Origin: Thiobacillus sp. 65-1059 | Lineage (GTDB): Bacteria; Pseudomonadota; Gammaproteobacteria; Burkholderiales; Thiobacillaceae | NCBI GenBank assembly: GCA_001897675.1 | Contig: MKUE01000010.1 | Span: forward strand, 1 to 43,208 | Length of the DNA stretch: 43,208 nt | Direction: 5' to 3' | Shown here: positions 15,347-25,505 of the stretch, one piece after another | How the letters are laid out: each line of letters begins with the position of its first letter | Position numbering within the stretch: the first letter of the stretch is position 1 | Program-made: the position numbers and the translations under genes | The notes under the pieces: generated by a model | Seen by the model: only the letters and a program-made list of their open reading frames with translations | Databases searched by the model: none | What the model was told of the DNA's origin: nothing

Positions 15347-16657
15347 TTAATTCCGGGTAAACGGGGTCCGGGTCGCCAGCTTTCCGCTACGCATGGTGAC
15401 CCAGAGAATAAGCCATGCATAGGCGGCGACACCCACGACAGAAAATAACGCGACGGCAGCCACATCGCTCTTGAAAACGGTGTAGCCAAGATAGAGAGCC
15501 AACACTTTGGTACCGGTGCTGAACACTTCATATATCAGCAGGCCTTTCTGTAGTCGCAGCGCGGGGATCGCCGATACGGCCGGTTTGTTTACATACTGGA
15601 AAAACAGCCAGAGCGACAGCCATTGCGCATAAACCCCGGCAAGCTGCCATTCAACCCCAAACACGAATCCGAATAGTGCCGGCCCCGCAATAATCACAAT
15701 GGCGAACGGGATTGCGCCGCTCAGCACCAATCCCAGTGTCGCCTTGATGATCAGCGCTTTCACGTCTTCGCCCCGATGGATCGCTTCATTGATACGGGGG
15801 TAAAACGCCTGCATGACCGAGTTGCCAACCAGCATGGCGGGTACCGCCAGCACGGCAGAGGCAATCGAATAAAAGCCTGCGGAAGCAGAACCAAAATGGG
15901 CCGCCAACACAACAACGGGAATACTTTGCGAAACCGTATTCAGCAACTCCTGTGGGGCACGCAGAAGTGGGAAATCACGGTGGCGACTAGCAAGCGCCAC
16001 GACGCTCGAACTGGGCCTTGAAATCCTATCTTCGCCATAATTGTTTGCAGACGTCCTGCGTAAGCCTAGCAGCATCATGGCCGCGGCCAGCAATGCGCCC
16101 AGCGTATTGGTCACGATCAACACGACTGCCGTGGGTTGAATCAGGCCCAATCCGGACTTGACCGTATTCATAACCAACGACTGCCAAACCGTGACTTTAG
16201 CCGTCAGGGTGAAAAGCTTTTTGCGAATCAACCATTGGCGCATGACCATGCCTATGACAGAGATGAGCATGAACAGGGGCAGGAGATACATGAATGCGGC
16301 AATCTCTTCGCCATTCACAAGGCTGAGAATTTCAGGTCCGTAAAAGAACAGGATGACGGCAGCCAGTAAGGACATCGCAATCCCGATATAAATTGACAGG
16401 CGTGCCAGGCCCACGGCATCCGCATCGCTTTTAGGCAGGACGATGGCGATCGGGTAAGTCAGACTGGCAACCGCGGCCAGAACACCCGCGATGGACATGA
16501 ATACACCCTGAATACCATATGCTTCTGGGCCGTAAAGACGGGTAATGAATGGCGCGAAAGCCATCGTGATGGCCTGCGCTGCCGCAGTCCCGCCGGCGAC
16601 CAGTGCCACGTTGCGGACAAATGGGCGCTTGCTGAACTGGAGAATTCTTTGACGCAA
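15347..16657 (-). CDS. Wzx-type polysaccharide flippase
   Basis: 436-residue MATE/MOP-superfamily membrane protein with about twelve to fourteen hydrophobic segments. It would move the lipid-linked repeat unit across the inner membrane. The start VRNVALVAGGTAAAQAITMAFAPFITRLYGPEAYG is the typical first helix pair of Wzx-like proteins (the LYGPEAYG segment is common in the family). The later AAHFGSASAGFYSIASAVLAVPAMLVGNSV matches the second half. It is followed within 3 bp by the methyltransferase. A role in polysaccharide export is supported by the neighbouring Wzz, Wza-like and polymerase genes. Confidence 0.88.
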   Translation of the reverse strand: MRQRILQFSKRPFVRNVALVAGGTAAAQAITMAFAPFITRLYGPEAYGIQGVFMSIAGVLAAVASLTYPIAIVLPKSDADAVGLARLSIYIGIAMSLLAAVILFFYGPEILSLVNGEEIAAFMYLLPLFMLISVIGMVMRQWLIRKKLFTLTAKVTVWQSLVMNTVKSGLGLIQPTAVVLIVTNTLGALLAAAMMLLGLRRTSANNYGEDRISRPSSSVVALASRHRDFPLLRAPQELLNTVSQSIPVVVLAAHFGSASAGFYSIASAVLAVPAMLVGNSVMQAFYPRINEAIHRGEDVKALIIKATLGLVLSGAIPFAIVIIAGPALFGFVFGVEWQLAGVYAQWLSLWLFFQYVNKPAVSAIPALRLQKGLLIYEVFSTGTKVLALYLGYTVFKSDVAAVALFSVVGVAAYAWLILWVTMRSGKLATRTPFTRN

Positions 16658-16731
16658 AACGGCCTACCTTGCGTGGCGTTTCATGCATTCAGCGAATGCA
16701 AGGACGGCGCCGGGGAAGGCTTGTCGTGGCA

Positions 16732-17415
16732 TCATGACCCGCTCCCAACCAGAAACTTGCGATATGCCCCTGGCACGGAATCCAGCATCTCCCGGATGAA
16801 CCGTTCCTCCGTGCGATAGGCCTGCGGCTCGTTAGGCGAGATGATCGAAACCCGGATCACCAGGCCATAGGGGATTTTTCCGGTCAGGCCGTATTTCACT
16901 CGCGCTAAGTGCTGCTCGAAATTCCCCCGCACCGCCGACTCGCCCATCATGACCCAATAGGTTATCGGCTCGATCCTCAGGCCGTGGGTGGCAACCAGCT
17001 TCATCACCGGCAATTTGCCTTCGCCAAGATCGACGAACCCCTTGCTCATGCTCTTGATCTGGAAGCCCTGCGCCGGGTAGCACATCTCCGGCCGATGGAC
17101 TTGCGTCGAGTAGCTTTGGTCGCTGCCATAGGCAATGGACAACATGATCCGCTCGCCTTGGTCGTTGATGTAATTACGCGTCAGGCTCTGGTTGTAAATG
17201 CCATCGAGCCTGGCCTTCAGATCCGGGCTGACGACGAGGGACTCAAGCGCACCCTGCTGCCGCCATTCCCCAAACTGCCGGGGAATCATGGTTTCCAAAT
17301 CGATCTTCTGCTCTTGGTCTGCCATCTTCAGACGCGGCGTCAACGCGAGCGCCAAAGAGGCTGCCGTCAGCATGGCCAAGCCCACGGGAAGATAGCGGAA
17401 ATTGGGCACTGGCAC
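16732..17415 (-). CDS. epsI: EpsI-domain protein (exosortase-associated family)
   Basis: 227-residue periplasmic protein with an N-terminal membrane anchor (YLPVGLAMLTAASLALALT). The EpsI domain follows: MIPRQFGEWRQQ, RNYINDQGERIMLSIAYGSDQS, then HRPEMCYPAQGF with the conserved Cys, and a C-terminal YGLVIRVSII. EpsI proteins accompany exosortase systems or are fused to exosortases in betaproteobacterial exopolysaccharide loci; their biochemical role is unknown. Unusually, no exosortase gene is found in this cluster. The gene lies 10 bp after the Wzz gene. Confidence 0.87.
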   Translation of the reverse strand: MPVPNFRYLPVGLAMLTAASLALALTPRLKMADQEQKIDLETMIPRQFGEWRQQGALESLVVSPDLKARLDGIYNQSLTRNYINDQGERIMLSIAYGSDQSYSTQVHRPEMCYPAQGFQIKSMSKGFVDLGEGKLPVMKLVATHGLRIEPITYWVMMGESAVRGNFEQHLARVKYGLTGKIPYGLVIRVSIISPNEPQAYRTEERFIREMLDSVPGAYRKFLVGSGS

Positions 17416-17425
17416 GGGCCTAGAT

Positions 17426-18613
17426 TCAGCGGCCCACCTTTACAGGCCGCCGCCAAGGCATCAGCACCCGCAAAAAGCCGGCACGGATGGCCGCGAACTT
17501 GGCCGTATTTTCGGGGTTCTGGTTGGCATTTTTCAGGGCACGACGAACAAACACGAATACCAGCAACACGAAGCCGGCGGCCAGCGCAGCCAGAGCGGCA
17601 ATCTTCGATTTTGGGGTATTGGACTTGCGCTCTGGCGGCACCGCCACATCCACAACCTGGATTACTGCGCCATCGCTGGACTCGTCAATTTTGGCCAGTT
17701 CGTATTGCTTGGAAAGCTGTTCGAACAGCACTTCGTTGTATTTGAAGTCGCGGTAGCGGCTGATGTATTCGGCATTATCTCCGTTGGGGCGGGTATTTTG
17801 GAACTTGCCCAGTTGCGCGCGCAGCGCAGCCAGTTCTTGCTGGGCCTGGCGAAAATTCGGGCTGTTCTCGGTGAGGATGCCGCGCATGCTGGATAGCTGC
17901 AGTTCCTTGGCCATGATTTGCGCCTTGAGGGTGGCGAGGCCTTGACCCATGACTGCAGGGTTGAACTTCAGCGTGTCTTCGCTGACGCCGGCGCCGCCCA
18001 GGGCGATTTCCGCCTTGACCAGATTCTCTTTGGCCTTGGCCAGCTCTTTTTCAAGAAACTGCCGGCGCTTCTGCGCTTCGGTCACCGCCAGGCGGCCGGT
18101 CAGCGAGGAGAGCTCTTCGACATAGGCGTTCGCCATCGCGGCGGCCAGCTGGGGGGTGCCCGCGGCAACCTTGATGGTGATCTGGCCATCCTTGCGAACT
18201 TCCCCCCCGGTCATCCGGGTCAAGATGTCGCGGGCGTCCTCACGGGCCTTCACGCCAGGAATCTGCATCATGCCGAAGCGGTCGACCATGCGGTCGGCAA
18301 CCGTTCTGCTCCGCAGCAGCCCGACATACATGTCGGCCGGGGTTTTGAGGCCGGTGGCCGCGCCTGCCACACCCGCCAATGCACCGAGCTGTGCCAGCGC
18401 GGCGGCGGCGCCGCCCTGCTGTTGCGGCGTCATGATGTTGGTTTCGGCGACGTAGAAGGGCTTGGTTGATGAGGCCACGCCCAAGGCGATCAGCCCGGCG
18501 ACAATCGGGCCAAAAATCAGCAATCGGGCGTTTTCGGCCAGGGTCTGCAGGATGTCTAGCAAGCTGATTCCATCGTCGTCATCTGCCAGGACGGGCGTGT
18601 TGTTTTCGTTCAT
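17426..18613 (-). CDS. Wzz/GNVR-domain chain-length determinant
   Basis: Polysaccharide co-polymerase of 395 residues that sets chain length in the inner membrane. Transmembrane segments lie at about 33-50 (LLIFGPIVAGLIALGVA) and 340-362 (KIAALAALAAGFVLLVFVFV). The periplasmic part between them is largely helical or coiled-coil, with QKRRQFLEKELAKAKENLVKAE. The RDFKYNEVLFEQLSKQYELAKIDE region is the GNVR-type signature and PPERKSNTPKSK is the proline-rich segment before TM2. There is no cytoplasmic kinase domain. ATG 18613 was preferred to an upstream GTG because GGGGG precedes it and MNENNTPVLADDDDG is a normal cytoplasmic start. Confidence 0.9.
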   Translation of the reverse strand: MNENNTPVLADDDDGISLLDILQTLAENARLLIFGPIVAGLIALGVASSTKPFYVAETNIMTPQQQGGAAAALAQLGALAGVAGAATGLKTPADMYVGLLRSRTVADRMVDRFGMMQIPGVKAREDARDILTRMTGGEVRKDGQITIKVAAGTPQLAAAMANAYVEELSSLTGRLAVTEAQKRRQFLEKELAKAKENLVKAEIALGGAGVSEDTLKFNPAVMGQGLATLKAQIMAKELQLSSMRGILTENSPNFRQAQQELAALRAQLGKFQNTRPNGDNAEYISRYRDFKYNEVLFEQLSKQYELAKIDESSDGAVIQVVDVAVPPERKSNTPKSKIAALAALAAGFVLLVFVFVRRALKNANQNPENTAKFAAIRAGFLRVLMPWRRPVKVGR

Positions 18614-18711
18614 GCCGCCCCCTTCGCCGCAGAGGCACGGAGGCACGAGAGCATGCTTTCGATCAAGAACTTGTCCGCGAAGGATGTGAAAAAGAAGTTT
18701 TTCAGACTCAT
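18610..18711 (-). CDS. Possible 33-residue small protein between the SLBB and Wzz genes
   Basis: Short open frame from ATG 18711, with AAGGGG 7-8 bases upstream, ending in a TGA that overlaps the Wzz start as ATGA. The product begins MSLKNFFFTSFADKFLIES and ends with an Ala-rich tail. It fills most of the 109-bp gap between two well-supported genes and could couple their translation. Against it, part of the frame runs through a GTGCCTCCGTGCCTCTGCGG stretch that looks like a dispersed repeat, so the tail may be fortuitous. No function is proposed. Confidence 0.35.
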   Translation of the reverse strand: MSLKNFFFTSFADKFLIESMLSCLRASAAKGAA

Positions 18712-18722
18712 GGCCGTGCCCC

Positions 18723-21026
18723 TTATTTCAGGGTTTTCCAGGCGGCGGCGCCCAGACCCAGCTGGTAGAGGACCTGCGTCCAGTCTTTCAGGCCGGTCAC
18801 GAATTTGGTCCAGCCGTTCTGGCGATCCAGCTTGGCCGGCACGACCACCGTATCGCCCGGCATTAACTCGATGTCATCGAAGCTGCTCATGCGAAACAGG
18901 CTTTTGCTGTCGCGTGCAGACTTGACGCTGCCATCGGCTCGCAGCACGAAAGCATTGCCTGGTTCGGCGTCCTCGCTCATTCCGGCGCTTTTGAGCACAT
19001 CGCCCACGGTTCTGCCGGGGCGATAGATAATGGCGTTTTCGTTGTATACCTCGCCGACCGCCGCAACAAATCCAGGACGGCTGGGGATATGGATGGCGTC
19101 GCCGTCTTCCAGCGGCAGCGCCGGCAACTTGGTCAAATCGACATGGGTCGGCGGCAGTTCCAGGCTGACACGACCGTTGCTCTTGAAGGCTTTCATGCGC
19201 TCAAGCTGTTGTTGCTGCGCCAGAAGCTGGGCCTGTGCGCCGCTCTCGGTCTTGATATTGGCCAATTGCCTGCCCGACTCGGCCTGCAGTTGCGATTCCA
19301 ACTTGCGGATCACGGTATCAAGGTTTTTCTGCTGCTGACTGCGCACCGACTCGCGCGTGAACTCCGCCCCGTACAAATAGGCGTTGGGGGTGACGCCGCC
19401 CAGCCGGGCCAGCAATTGCGGCAGGGTTTCGCCCGCCTCGACTTGATAGATCCCGGGCGCGGCGACTTCGCCTTCCACCCGCACCAGACGGGTCTGGCGG
19501 TTCTGCGGCACCCGCAGGTCTTTCTTGGACAGGATGGTGACGATGTCGCCGGGCTGCAACGCCAGGTTGTGCTGATCGTCGCCGTCGATCACCGCGCGCC
19601 CCAGGTTGAAGGGGATCAGTTGTGTGGTGAGGGTGGCGCGGTCCAGGCGCTCGATCACGGCGTAGTCCCAACTGACCTCGTCCAGCAGGTTGCGTACGCC
19701 CAGCTCCACGTCGGCCGCATCGGTTTTTTCGGCTTTGTCGAACAGTACCAGCAGGTTCTTGCGCTTGTAGTAATCGGGGGTGATCAACGCCTCGCGGCTG
19801 GGGATCAAGTCGCGGACGCGCATGCCGGCAGTGTAGGGATAACGCAGCGGTTCGGCCACGTTGCCGCGCAGGGTCACCGCATTGGCGAACTGCGGGCTGA
19901 TCTCGAACAGGGTGAGGATGTCGCCGTCGCGCAGGGAACGCTGCAGGCCGGTCTTGTCGAGCGCAATATCCTCAACTTGACGGGGCCTGTCGGCGGCCGG
20001 GTCGATCCGCTCCAGCAAGGCTTTGCCGGGCTTCGCCAGCACCGAAAGCCCGCCACCCAGCGCCAGTACTTCGCCAATGCTGCCGGGGCCTTTCAGTTCG
20101 TAGATCGCCGGCTGCTCGAACGCGCCCAGCACGGCCACACGCGGGCCGACCGGCGGAATGACGATGACGTCGCCGGGCTGCAGCGGCACGTCGCCGCTGC
20201 GGTCGCCGCGTGCGATGAAATCGTAGAGGTCCATCTTGCCGACGATGCGGCCGTCGCGTTTCAACTGGATGTTTCGCATCGAGCCATTGTTGCCGGGGCC
20301 GCCTATCTCGAACAGGGCATTGATCAGGGTGGAAAGGCTGGATACGGTGTAAGTGCCCGGTTGACGCGCCTGGCCAACGACGTAGACCTGGATGCTGCGC
20401 AGGCGGCCCAGCGTGGCATTGAGGCTGAAGTTGGTGAAGATGCGGCCAATTTTGCTACGCAACACGGACTCCAGATCGCCTGCGCGCACACCGGTCAGAT
20501 TGACCACCCCGACTTTTGGCAGGTTGACCTGGCCATGCCGGTTGACCACCAGGCTGAGTTCGGCATCGATACTGCCCCAGACCTGCAGGCGAATTTCGTC
20601 GCCCGGTCCGAGAATATAGTCGTTGGGAACCGCCGCCTGGGAAACAGGCGCATAACCCGAAGGTGCGCCGAACAGTTGCTGGCCGTAAATGGGCAGCGAG
20701 CGGCCGGTAGCCTGCTGCACGAAACGCTGGAAATTGCTGGGCTGTTCGTCGGCGCGGGCATCTGCGAGGCGCGGCTTATCGGATTGGGTGCTACGAGTGT
20801 CGTCCACAGCCGGAAGGCTGGGCGCCGTTTGGCCGGCGGCCGTGGCGGCGTCAATGGACAGGCCTTTTTTGAGTACCGGCAGCGGGGGCTCCGAAGGCGC
20901 TGCCGGTACGGTCGATGCAGCCGTGCCAATGGGCATGTCCGTGATCGCTTGCCCGGATGCCGCAAGACTGACGGCCCACAGGACCGATCCCAGGAGGACG
21001 CCGCGTTGATATTGGTTTCTCATCAT
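18723..21026 (-). CDS. Large SLBB-domain polysaccharide export protein (Wza-like)
   Basis: 767-residue exported protein that would form the outer-membrane/periplasmic polysaccharide conduit. The N-terminus MMRNQYQRGVLLGSVLWAVSLAASGQA is a signal peptide without lipobox Cys, unlike the E. coli Wza lipoprotein. The Poly_export domain begins around residue 135 with NDYILGPGDEIRLQVWG. SLBB-type domains follow: VGQARQPGTYTVSSLSTLINAL near 215-235, AVLGAFEQPAIYELKGPGSI near 300, LRGNVAEPLRYPYTAGM near 390, VRVEGEVAAPGIYQVEAGET near 525, and a last one near 670. Its length is about twice that of E. coli Wza, matching the multi-SLBB branch. The C-terminus ends in amphipathic YQLGLGAAAWKTLK. Confidence 0.9.
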   Translation of the reverse strand: MMRNQYQRGVLLGSVLWAVSLAASGQAITDMPIGTAASTVPAAPSEPPLPVLKKGLSIDAATAAGQTAPSLPAVDDTRSTQSDKPRLADARADEQPSNFQRFVQQATGRSLPIYGQQLFGAPSGYAPVSQAAVPNDYILGPGDEIRLQVWGSIDAELSLVVNRHGQVNLPKVGVVNLTGVRAGDLESVLRSKIGRIFTNFSLNATLGRLRSIQVYVVGQARQPGTYTVSSLSTLINALFEIGGPGNNGSMRNIQLKRDGRIVGKMDLYDFIARGDRSGDVPLQPGDVIVIPPVGPRVAVLGAFEQPAIYELKGPGSIGEVLALGGGLSVLAKPGKALLERIDPAADRPRQVEDIALDKTGLQRSLRDGDILTLFEISPQFANAVTLRGNVAEPLRYPYTAGMRVRDLIPSREALITPDYYKRKNLLVLFDKAEKTDAADVELGVRNLLDEVSWDYAVIERLDRATLTTQLIPFNLGRAVIDGDDQHNLALQPGDIVTILSKKDLRVPQNRQTRLVRVEGEVAAPGIYQVEAGETLPQLLARLGGVTPNAYLYGAEFTRESVRSQQQKNLDTVIRKLESQLQAESGRQLANIKTESGAQAQLLAQQQQLERMKAFKSNGRVSLELPPTHVDLTKLPALPLEDGDAIHIPSRPGFVAAVGEVYNENAIIYRPGRTVGDVLKSAGMSEDAEPGNAFVLRADGSVKSARDSKSLFRMSSFDDIELMPGDTVVVPAKLDRQNGWTKFVTGLKDWTQVLYQLGLGAAAWKTLK

Positions 21027-21080
21027 TTTTCCTGCGCTTCGTTGTTATGGGTTGGCATCATCCAACCCGTTCCATCCGCA

Positions 21081-21209
21081 TTCGGCCCAAGCCGGGCCTC
21101 CAGCAACAGCCAAACCCTTGTGGGAGGGGCGCCTTTTGCCCTCCGGATAGTCGCCCCGAATTTCGTGCCGCTGCAATCCACGGCATCGGGCCGGGGGCAG
21201 CCCTCCTAC
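21081..21209. repeat. Degenerate BIME inside the polysaccharide operon
   Basis: The 200-bp gap between the outer-membrane protein and SLBB genes holds a worn pair of REPs. The plus-type begins GTGGGAGGGGCG at 21120 and has a long loop (CCTTTTGCCCTCCGGATAGT) before CGCCCC. The minus-type at about 21183-21209 ends CCCTCCTAC on the plus strand. A further fragment lies at 21081-21102. The long loop resembles that of the fourth unit in the 2646-3010 cluster. The hairpins lie within the presumed transcript and could limit read-through or protect upstream mRNA. Confidence 0.7.
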
Positions 21210-21226
21210 ACGGCGGCGACCGCACA

Positions 21227-22765
21227 TCATTTGTAGCGATACTCGGGGCGGCTGAATTCGTACGCCAAACCCAGGCCAATCAAATTGCTGTCCAGCTTGC
21301 CATCCAGGGCTTTTATCCGGCCCGCCTCAAGGCGGGCGGCAAGCTGCCGATTGAGCCGCCAAGTCAAGCCCAACATCGGCTGGGTTACGGCGCCGCCGCC
21401 GACATCCACCCCGCCGCCGCCTGCCGCCCCTGCGGCAAACTCGGCATTGAAGCGCAAACGACCATCCTTACGCAAGGGCATTTCCCATCCGGCCCCGATC
21501 AATCCGACGGCATAACCGCCCGCATCGCCCGCGTAGGCACCGTGGGCCTGGCCGGTAAGATAAAAAGAATCCGTCAGAAACTTCTCGATCTTGAGGCCGA
21601 CCAGGCTCAGGTCTTGATCGCTGCCGTTCTTGCGTGCGGCATCGAGGTTGGTGTGCTGCACGCCAATCAGCCGCCACTTGGCCAGTCGCACACCATCGAC
21701 GCCCTGCCAATCCTGTCCACGCTCGCCTGTACCCATTTCCCCCAAGCGATAGCCCAGGCTCAAGCTATAAAAATTGGCGCTGAAGCTGCCCGCGCTCTCG
21801 ATCCGCCCGCCTTCCAGACCCAGTTTCAGGGAAGGCGTGAGGTTGTAGTCCAAGCCCACACGGGCCTTGGCAACCAGCCCGCCGCCGGTGTCGACCCGTC
21901 CGCCCCCTGCGCCGCCTGCCGCGAGACTGGCACCAAGGTGCAGGCGTGGGCTCAACAGCGGAACACGATAGCCAGCCCCGGCCAGCAGTTCGGCAAAACC
22001 ATCCGACTGGCCGCCCATGGCGCCCGCGGTTTCGACCAAAAAATAGCGATGCGCATCGAGATGCCTGCGGTATTCAAAACCGACGCGCTTGAGCGAAGAG
22101 GCCATCGCAGCGCCTTCGGTGGTTTGGGCCTTGCCGGCGGGACGGTATTCGCCCACGCTGGCGAGCCATTCCGCCTCCCGCAGTCTGAGGCCGAAAAGGT
22201 CGCCGGCCTCAACGGTCTTGCCGGCATCGCTGGCACGGCCGTAATGCACGTCGAATGGAATGCCAAGGGTGAGGTTGAGCTGGGTGCTGTCGATGCCGCC
22301 GTTGGGAAATTTGACGTAGGACACGCCGGCGCCCAGCATCACGCTGCCGACGTCTCGGCTGATGCCCAGATGCGGCCGCACCATCATGCCGCCGCCTTGC
22401 GCGGCCGCGCCGCCGCCGCCGCCACCGACGAAAAGACCGGCATCGAGCAGCCATTTCGAGGCAAGCCGCTTGCCGGTGCCGACCGTAAAGCCGCCGGTGA
22501 AGAAACCGCCGCGCTCGCCCGCCAGGGCGCCGAAACCGGAAGCACCGACGTACCAGTCGGGATGGACGTTGACGAGGTAATGCACGCCCGCCAGGCCCAT
22601 GGTTTCGGACGCCCCCAGGTCCAGGGTCTCGTAACTCATGCGCAGCAGGGCGGGTTTGCTGCGCAGGACGGCAGAATCGGCAACCTCGGCAAACACCGGG
22701 CCTGCAATGAACAAGCCACAGAACAACAGGGTGGCCAGGCGTGCTGCGCAATGCATCCCGAACAT
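21227..22765 (-). CDS. Outer-membrane beta-barrel protein with three internal repeats
   Basis: 512-residue protein of unrecognised family. Residues 1-26 ([20 protein letters not shown] then AGPVFA) are a signal peptide. The rest alternates hydrophobic/aromatic and polar residues with many Gly turns, typical of outer-membrane barrels. Three repeats of about 165 residues are visible. Each has a Y-rich strand block, then a double-glycine loop (VGGGGGGAAAQGGGMM at 113-128, AGGAGGGRVDTGGGLV at 283-298, AAGGGGVDVGGGAV at 447-460), then a closing block (GGIDSTQLNLTLGIPF, ESAGSFSANFYSLSLGYRL, LDGKLDSNLIGLGLAYEF). The gene starts one base inside the uppS stop (TGATG), so it belongs to the polysaccharide operon. 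An export or secretin-assisting porin role is inference only. Confidence 0.75.
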   Translation of the reverse strand: MFGMHCAARLATLLFCGLFIAGPVFAEVADSAVLRSKPALLRMSYETLDLGASETMGLAGVHYLVNVHPDWYVGASGFGALAGERGGFFTGGFTVGTGKRLASKWLLDAGLFVGGGGGGAAAQGGGMMVRPHLGISRDVGSVMLGAGVSYVKFPNGGIDSTQLNLTLGIPFDVHYGRASDAGKTVEAGDLFGLRLREAEWLASVGEYRPAGKAQTTEGAAMASSLKRVGFEYRRHLDAHRYFLVETAGAMGGQSDGFAELLAGAGYRVPLLSPRLHLGASLAAGGAGGGRVDTGGGLVAKARVGLDYNLTPSLKLGLEGGRIESAGSFSANFYSLSLGYRLGEMGTGERGQDWQGVDGVRLAKWRLIGVQHTNLDAARKNGSDQDLSLVGLKIEKFLTDSFYLTGQAHGAYAGDAGGYAVGLIGAGWEMPLRKDGRLRFNAEFAAGAAGGGGVDVGGGAVTQPMLGLTWRLNRQLAARLEAGRIKALDGKLDSNLIGLGLAYEFSRPEYRYK

Positions 22766-23496
22766 CAGCGCGCGACGGCCTGAACCTGCTGGCTGGTCTG
22801 GCCGAAGCGCCGTTCCCGCTGCGCATACCAGACGAGGGCCTGATCCATTTCCGCCGCGCCGAAGGCAGGCCAGAGCGTGTCGGTAAAGTAGAGTTCGGCG
22901 TAGGCGCTCTGCCACAGCAGGAAATTGCTGATGCGCTGCTCGCCGCCGGTGCGAATCACCAGATCCGGGTCAGGCGCATAGGCCATGGCCAGATAGGGCT
23001 TGAGGTCGATGTCCTCGGGCTTGACCTGCTCCGTCACGGCAAGTCCAGCAGCCTGCCGGGCTTTCATCCAGCCGGCGAATGCCCGCTGGATGTCCCACTG
23101 GCCGCCGTAATTGGCCGCAATGGTGAGGGTGAGCCGATTGTTGCCTGCAGTGCGCGCTTCGGCAGAAGCGATCAATGCCTGCAGGCGGGGATTGAAGGGG
23201 TGAAGGTCTCCGATAATCCGCAGGCGGATACCGTTCTTGTGCAGCTTGCTGACCTCGTTCTCCAGCGCGCTGACGAACAGGCCCATCAGATGATTGACCT
23301 CGTCCACCGGACGTTTCCAGTTCTCGGTGCTGAACGCGAACAGGGTGAGATAGCGGATGTCGCGCGCGATGCAGAATTCGACGATGTCGCGCACCCGCTT
23401 GACCCCGCGCGCATGCCCCGCCACGCGCGGAAGATGCCTTTTTTTCGCCCAGCGGCCATTGCCGTCCATGATCATGGCAATGTGTTGTGGTGTCAC
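22765..23496 (-). CDS. uppS: Undecaprenyl-diphosphate synthase (cis-prenyltransferase)
   Basis: Cytoplasmic enzyme that builds the C55 lipid carrier from farnesyl diphosphate and isopentenyl diphosphate. All family motifs are present: [15 protein letters not shown] with catalytic Asp near the N-terminus, [35 protein letters not shown], and the C-terminal [19 protein letters not shown] with [16 protein letters not shown] at 23496 was chosen because AGGGAG lies 8-9 bases before it and the coded start VTPQHIAM fits the family; a longer in-frame ORF reaches 23568. The gene sits at the head of the polysaccharide operon rather than in the usual frr-uppS-cdsA-dxr cluster, so it may be an extra, dedicated copy. 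Confidence 0.92.
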   Translation of the reverse strand: MTPQHIAMIMDGNGRWAKKRHLPRVAGHARGVKRVRDIVEFCIARDIRYLTLFAFSTENWKRPVDEVNHLMGLFVSALENEVSKLHKNGIRLRIIGDLHPFNPRLQALIASAEARTAGNNRLTLTIAANYGGQWDIQRAFAGWMKARQAAGLAVTEQVKPEDIDLKPYLAMAYAPDPDLVIRTGGEQRISNFLLWQSAYAELYFTDTLWPAFGAAEMDQALVWYAQRERRFGQTSQQVQAVAR

Positions 23497-23920
23497 CAAA
23501 GAACTGCTCCCTGATCTGACCGTAACCGCCCGCAGGCGACATTCAGACAGACATTTTTTTGATTTCAATCACCCTCGGCGTGACGCGTGGCGCCGCGAAC
23601 TGCCGGCGGCGCGGGACTCGAGCCGCGGCGCGGCTTGGTCCGCCCAGGCCAAAAACCCTATTGACAGTCGGCACTATACCAAACCCCCTGTGGAGTTCGG
23701 CTCGAAACGAGCGAGCTTTCGGGCAATCCGAAAGATAACTGTTGTTTCCATGTTTGCGGTGAACGCTGGCTCGCCTTCTCGGGCACCTGCCCTTGCCGCT
23801 CGCCGTTGCAGCAGCGCGCGATGCCGCCGATGGGTGGGCGCTGCTACGCGTTGAAGCCTCGACGAAATTCAAGTGCAGCCCGTTTTTGAACGAAGCAAAC
23901 TGCTGCAAAAAGACGCCGAA
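23497..23920 (-). promoter_or_regulatory. Gap between guaA and uppS with an extended -10 promoter at 23673-23681
   Basis: 424 bp without a supported gene. On the minus strand TGGTATAGT (23673-23681) is an extended -10 element that could drive the uppS-led polysaccharide operon with a leader of about 170 bases; the -35 region is weak. A 121-codon open frame here lacks family likeness and is probably a downstream continuation of GC-rich noncoding sequence. The leader is GC-rich with CGCGCC/GGCGCG arms that may fold. Confidence 0.4.
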
Positions 23921-25498
<1,578 letters not shown>

Positions 25499-25505
25499 GG
25501 GTGAT

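Noticed and set aside
22765-22915. Longer start for the outer-membrane protein (50 extra residues)
   Set aside because: The extension overlaps uppS, is Arg-rich, and would bury the clear signal peptide that begins at 22765.
23661-23666. TTGACA on the plus strand as a promoter for a rightward gene
   Set aside because: No -10 element 15-19 bp downstream and no plus-strand gene follows.
23543-23908. 121-codon frame in the guaA-uppS gap
   Set aside because: Rich in Arg, Ala and Ser with no motif, it covers the uppS leader and an extended -10 sequence, and has no ribosome-binding site.
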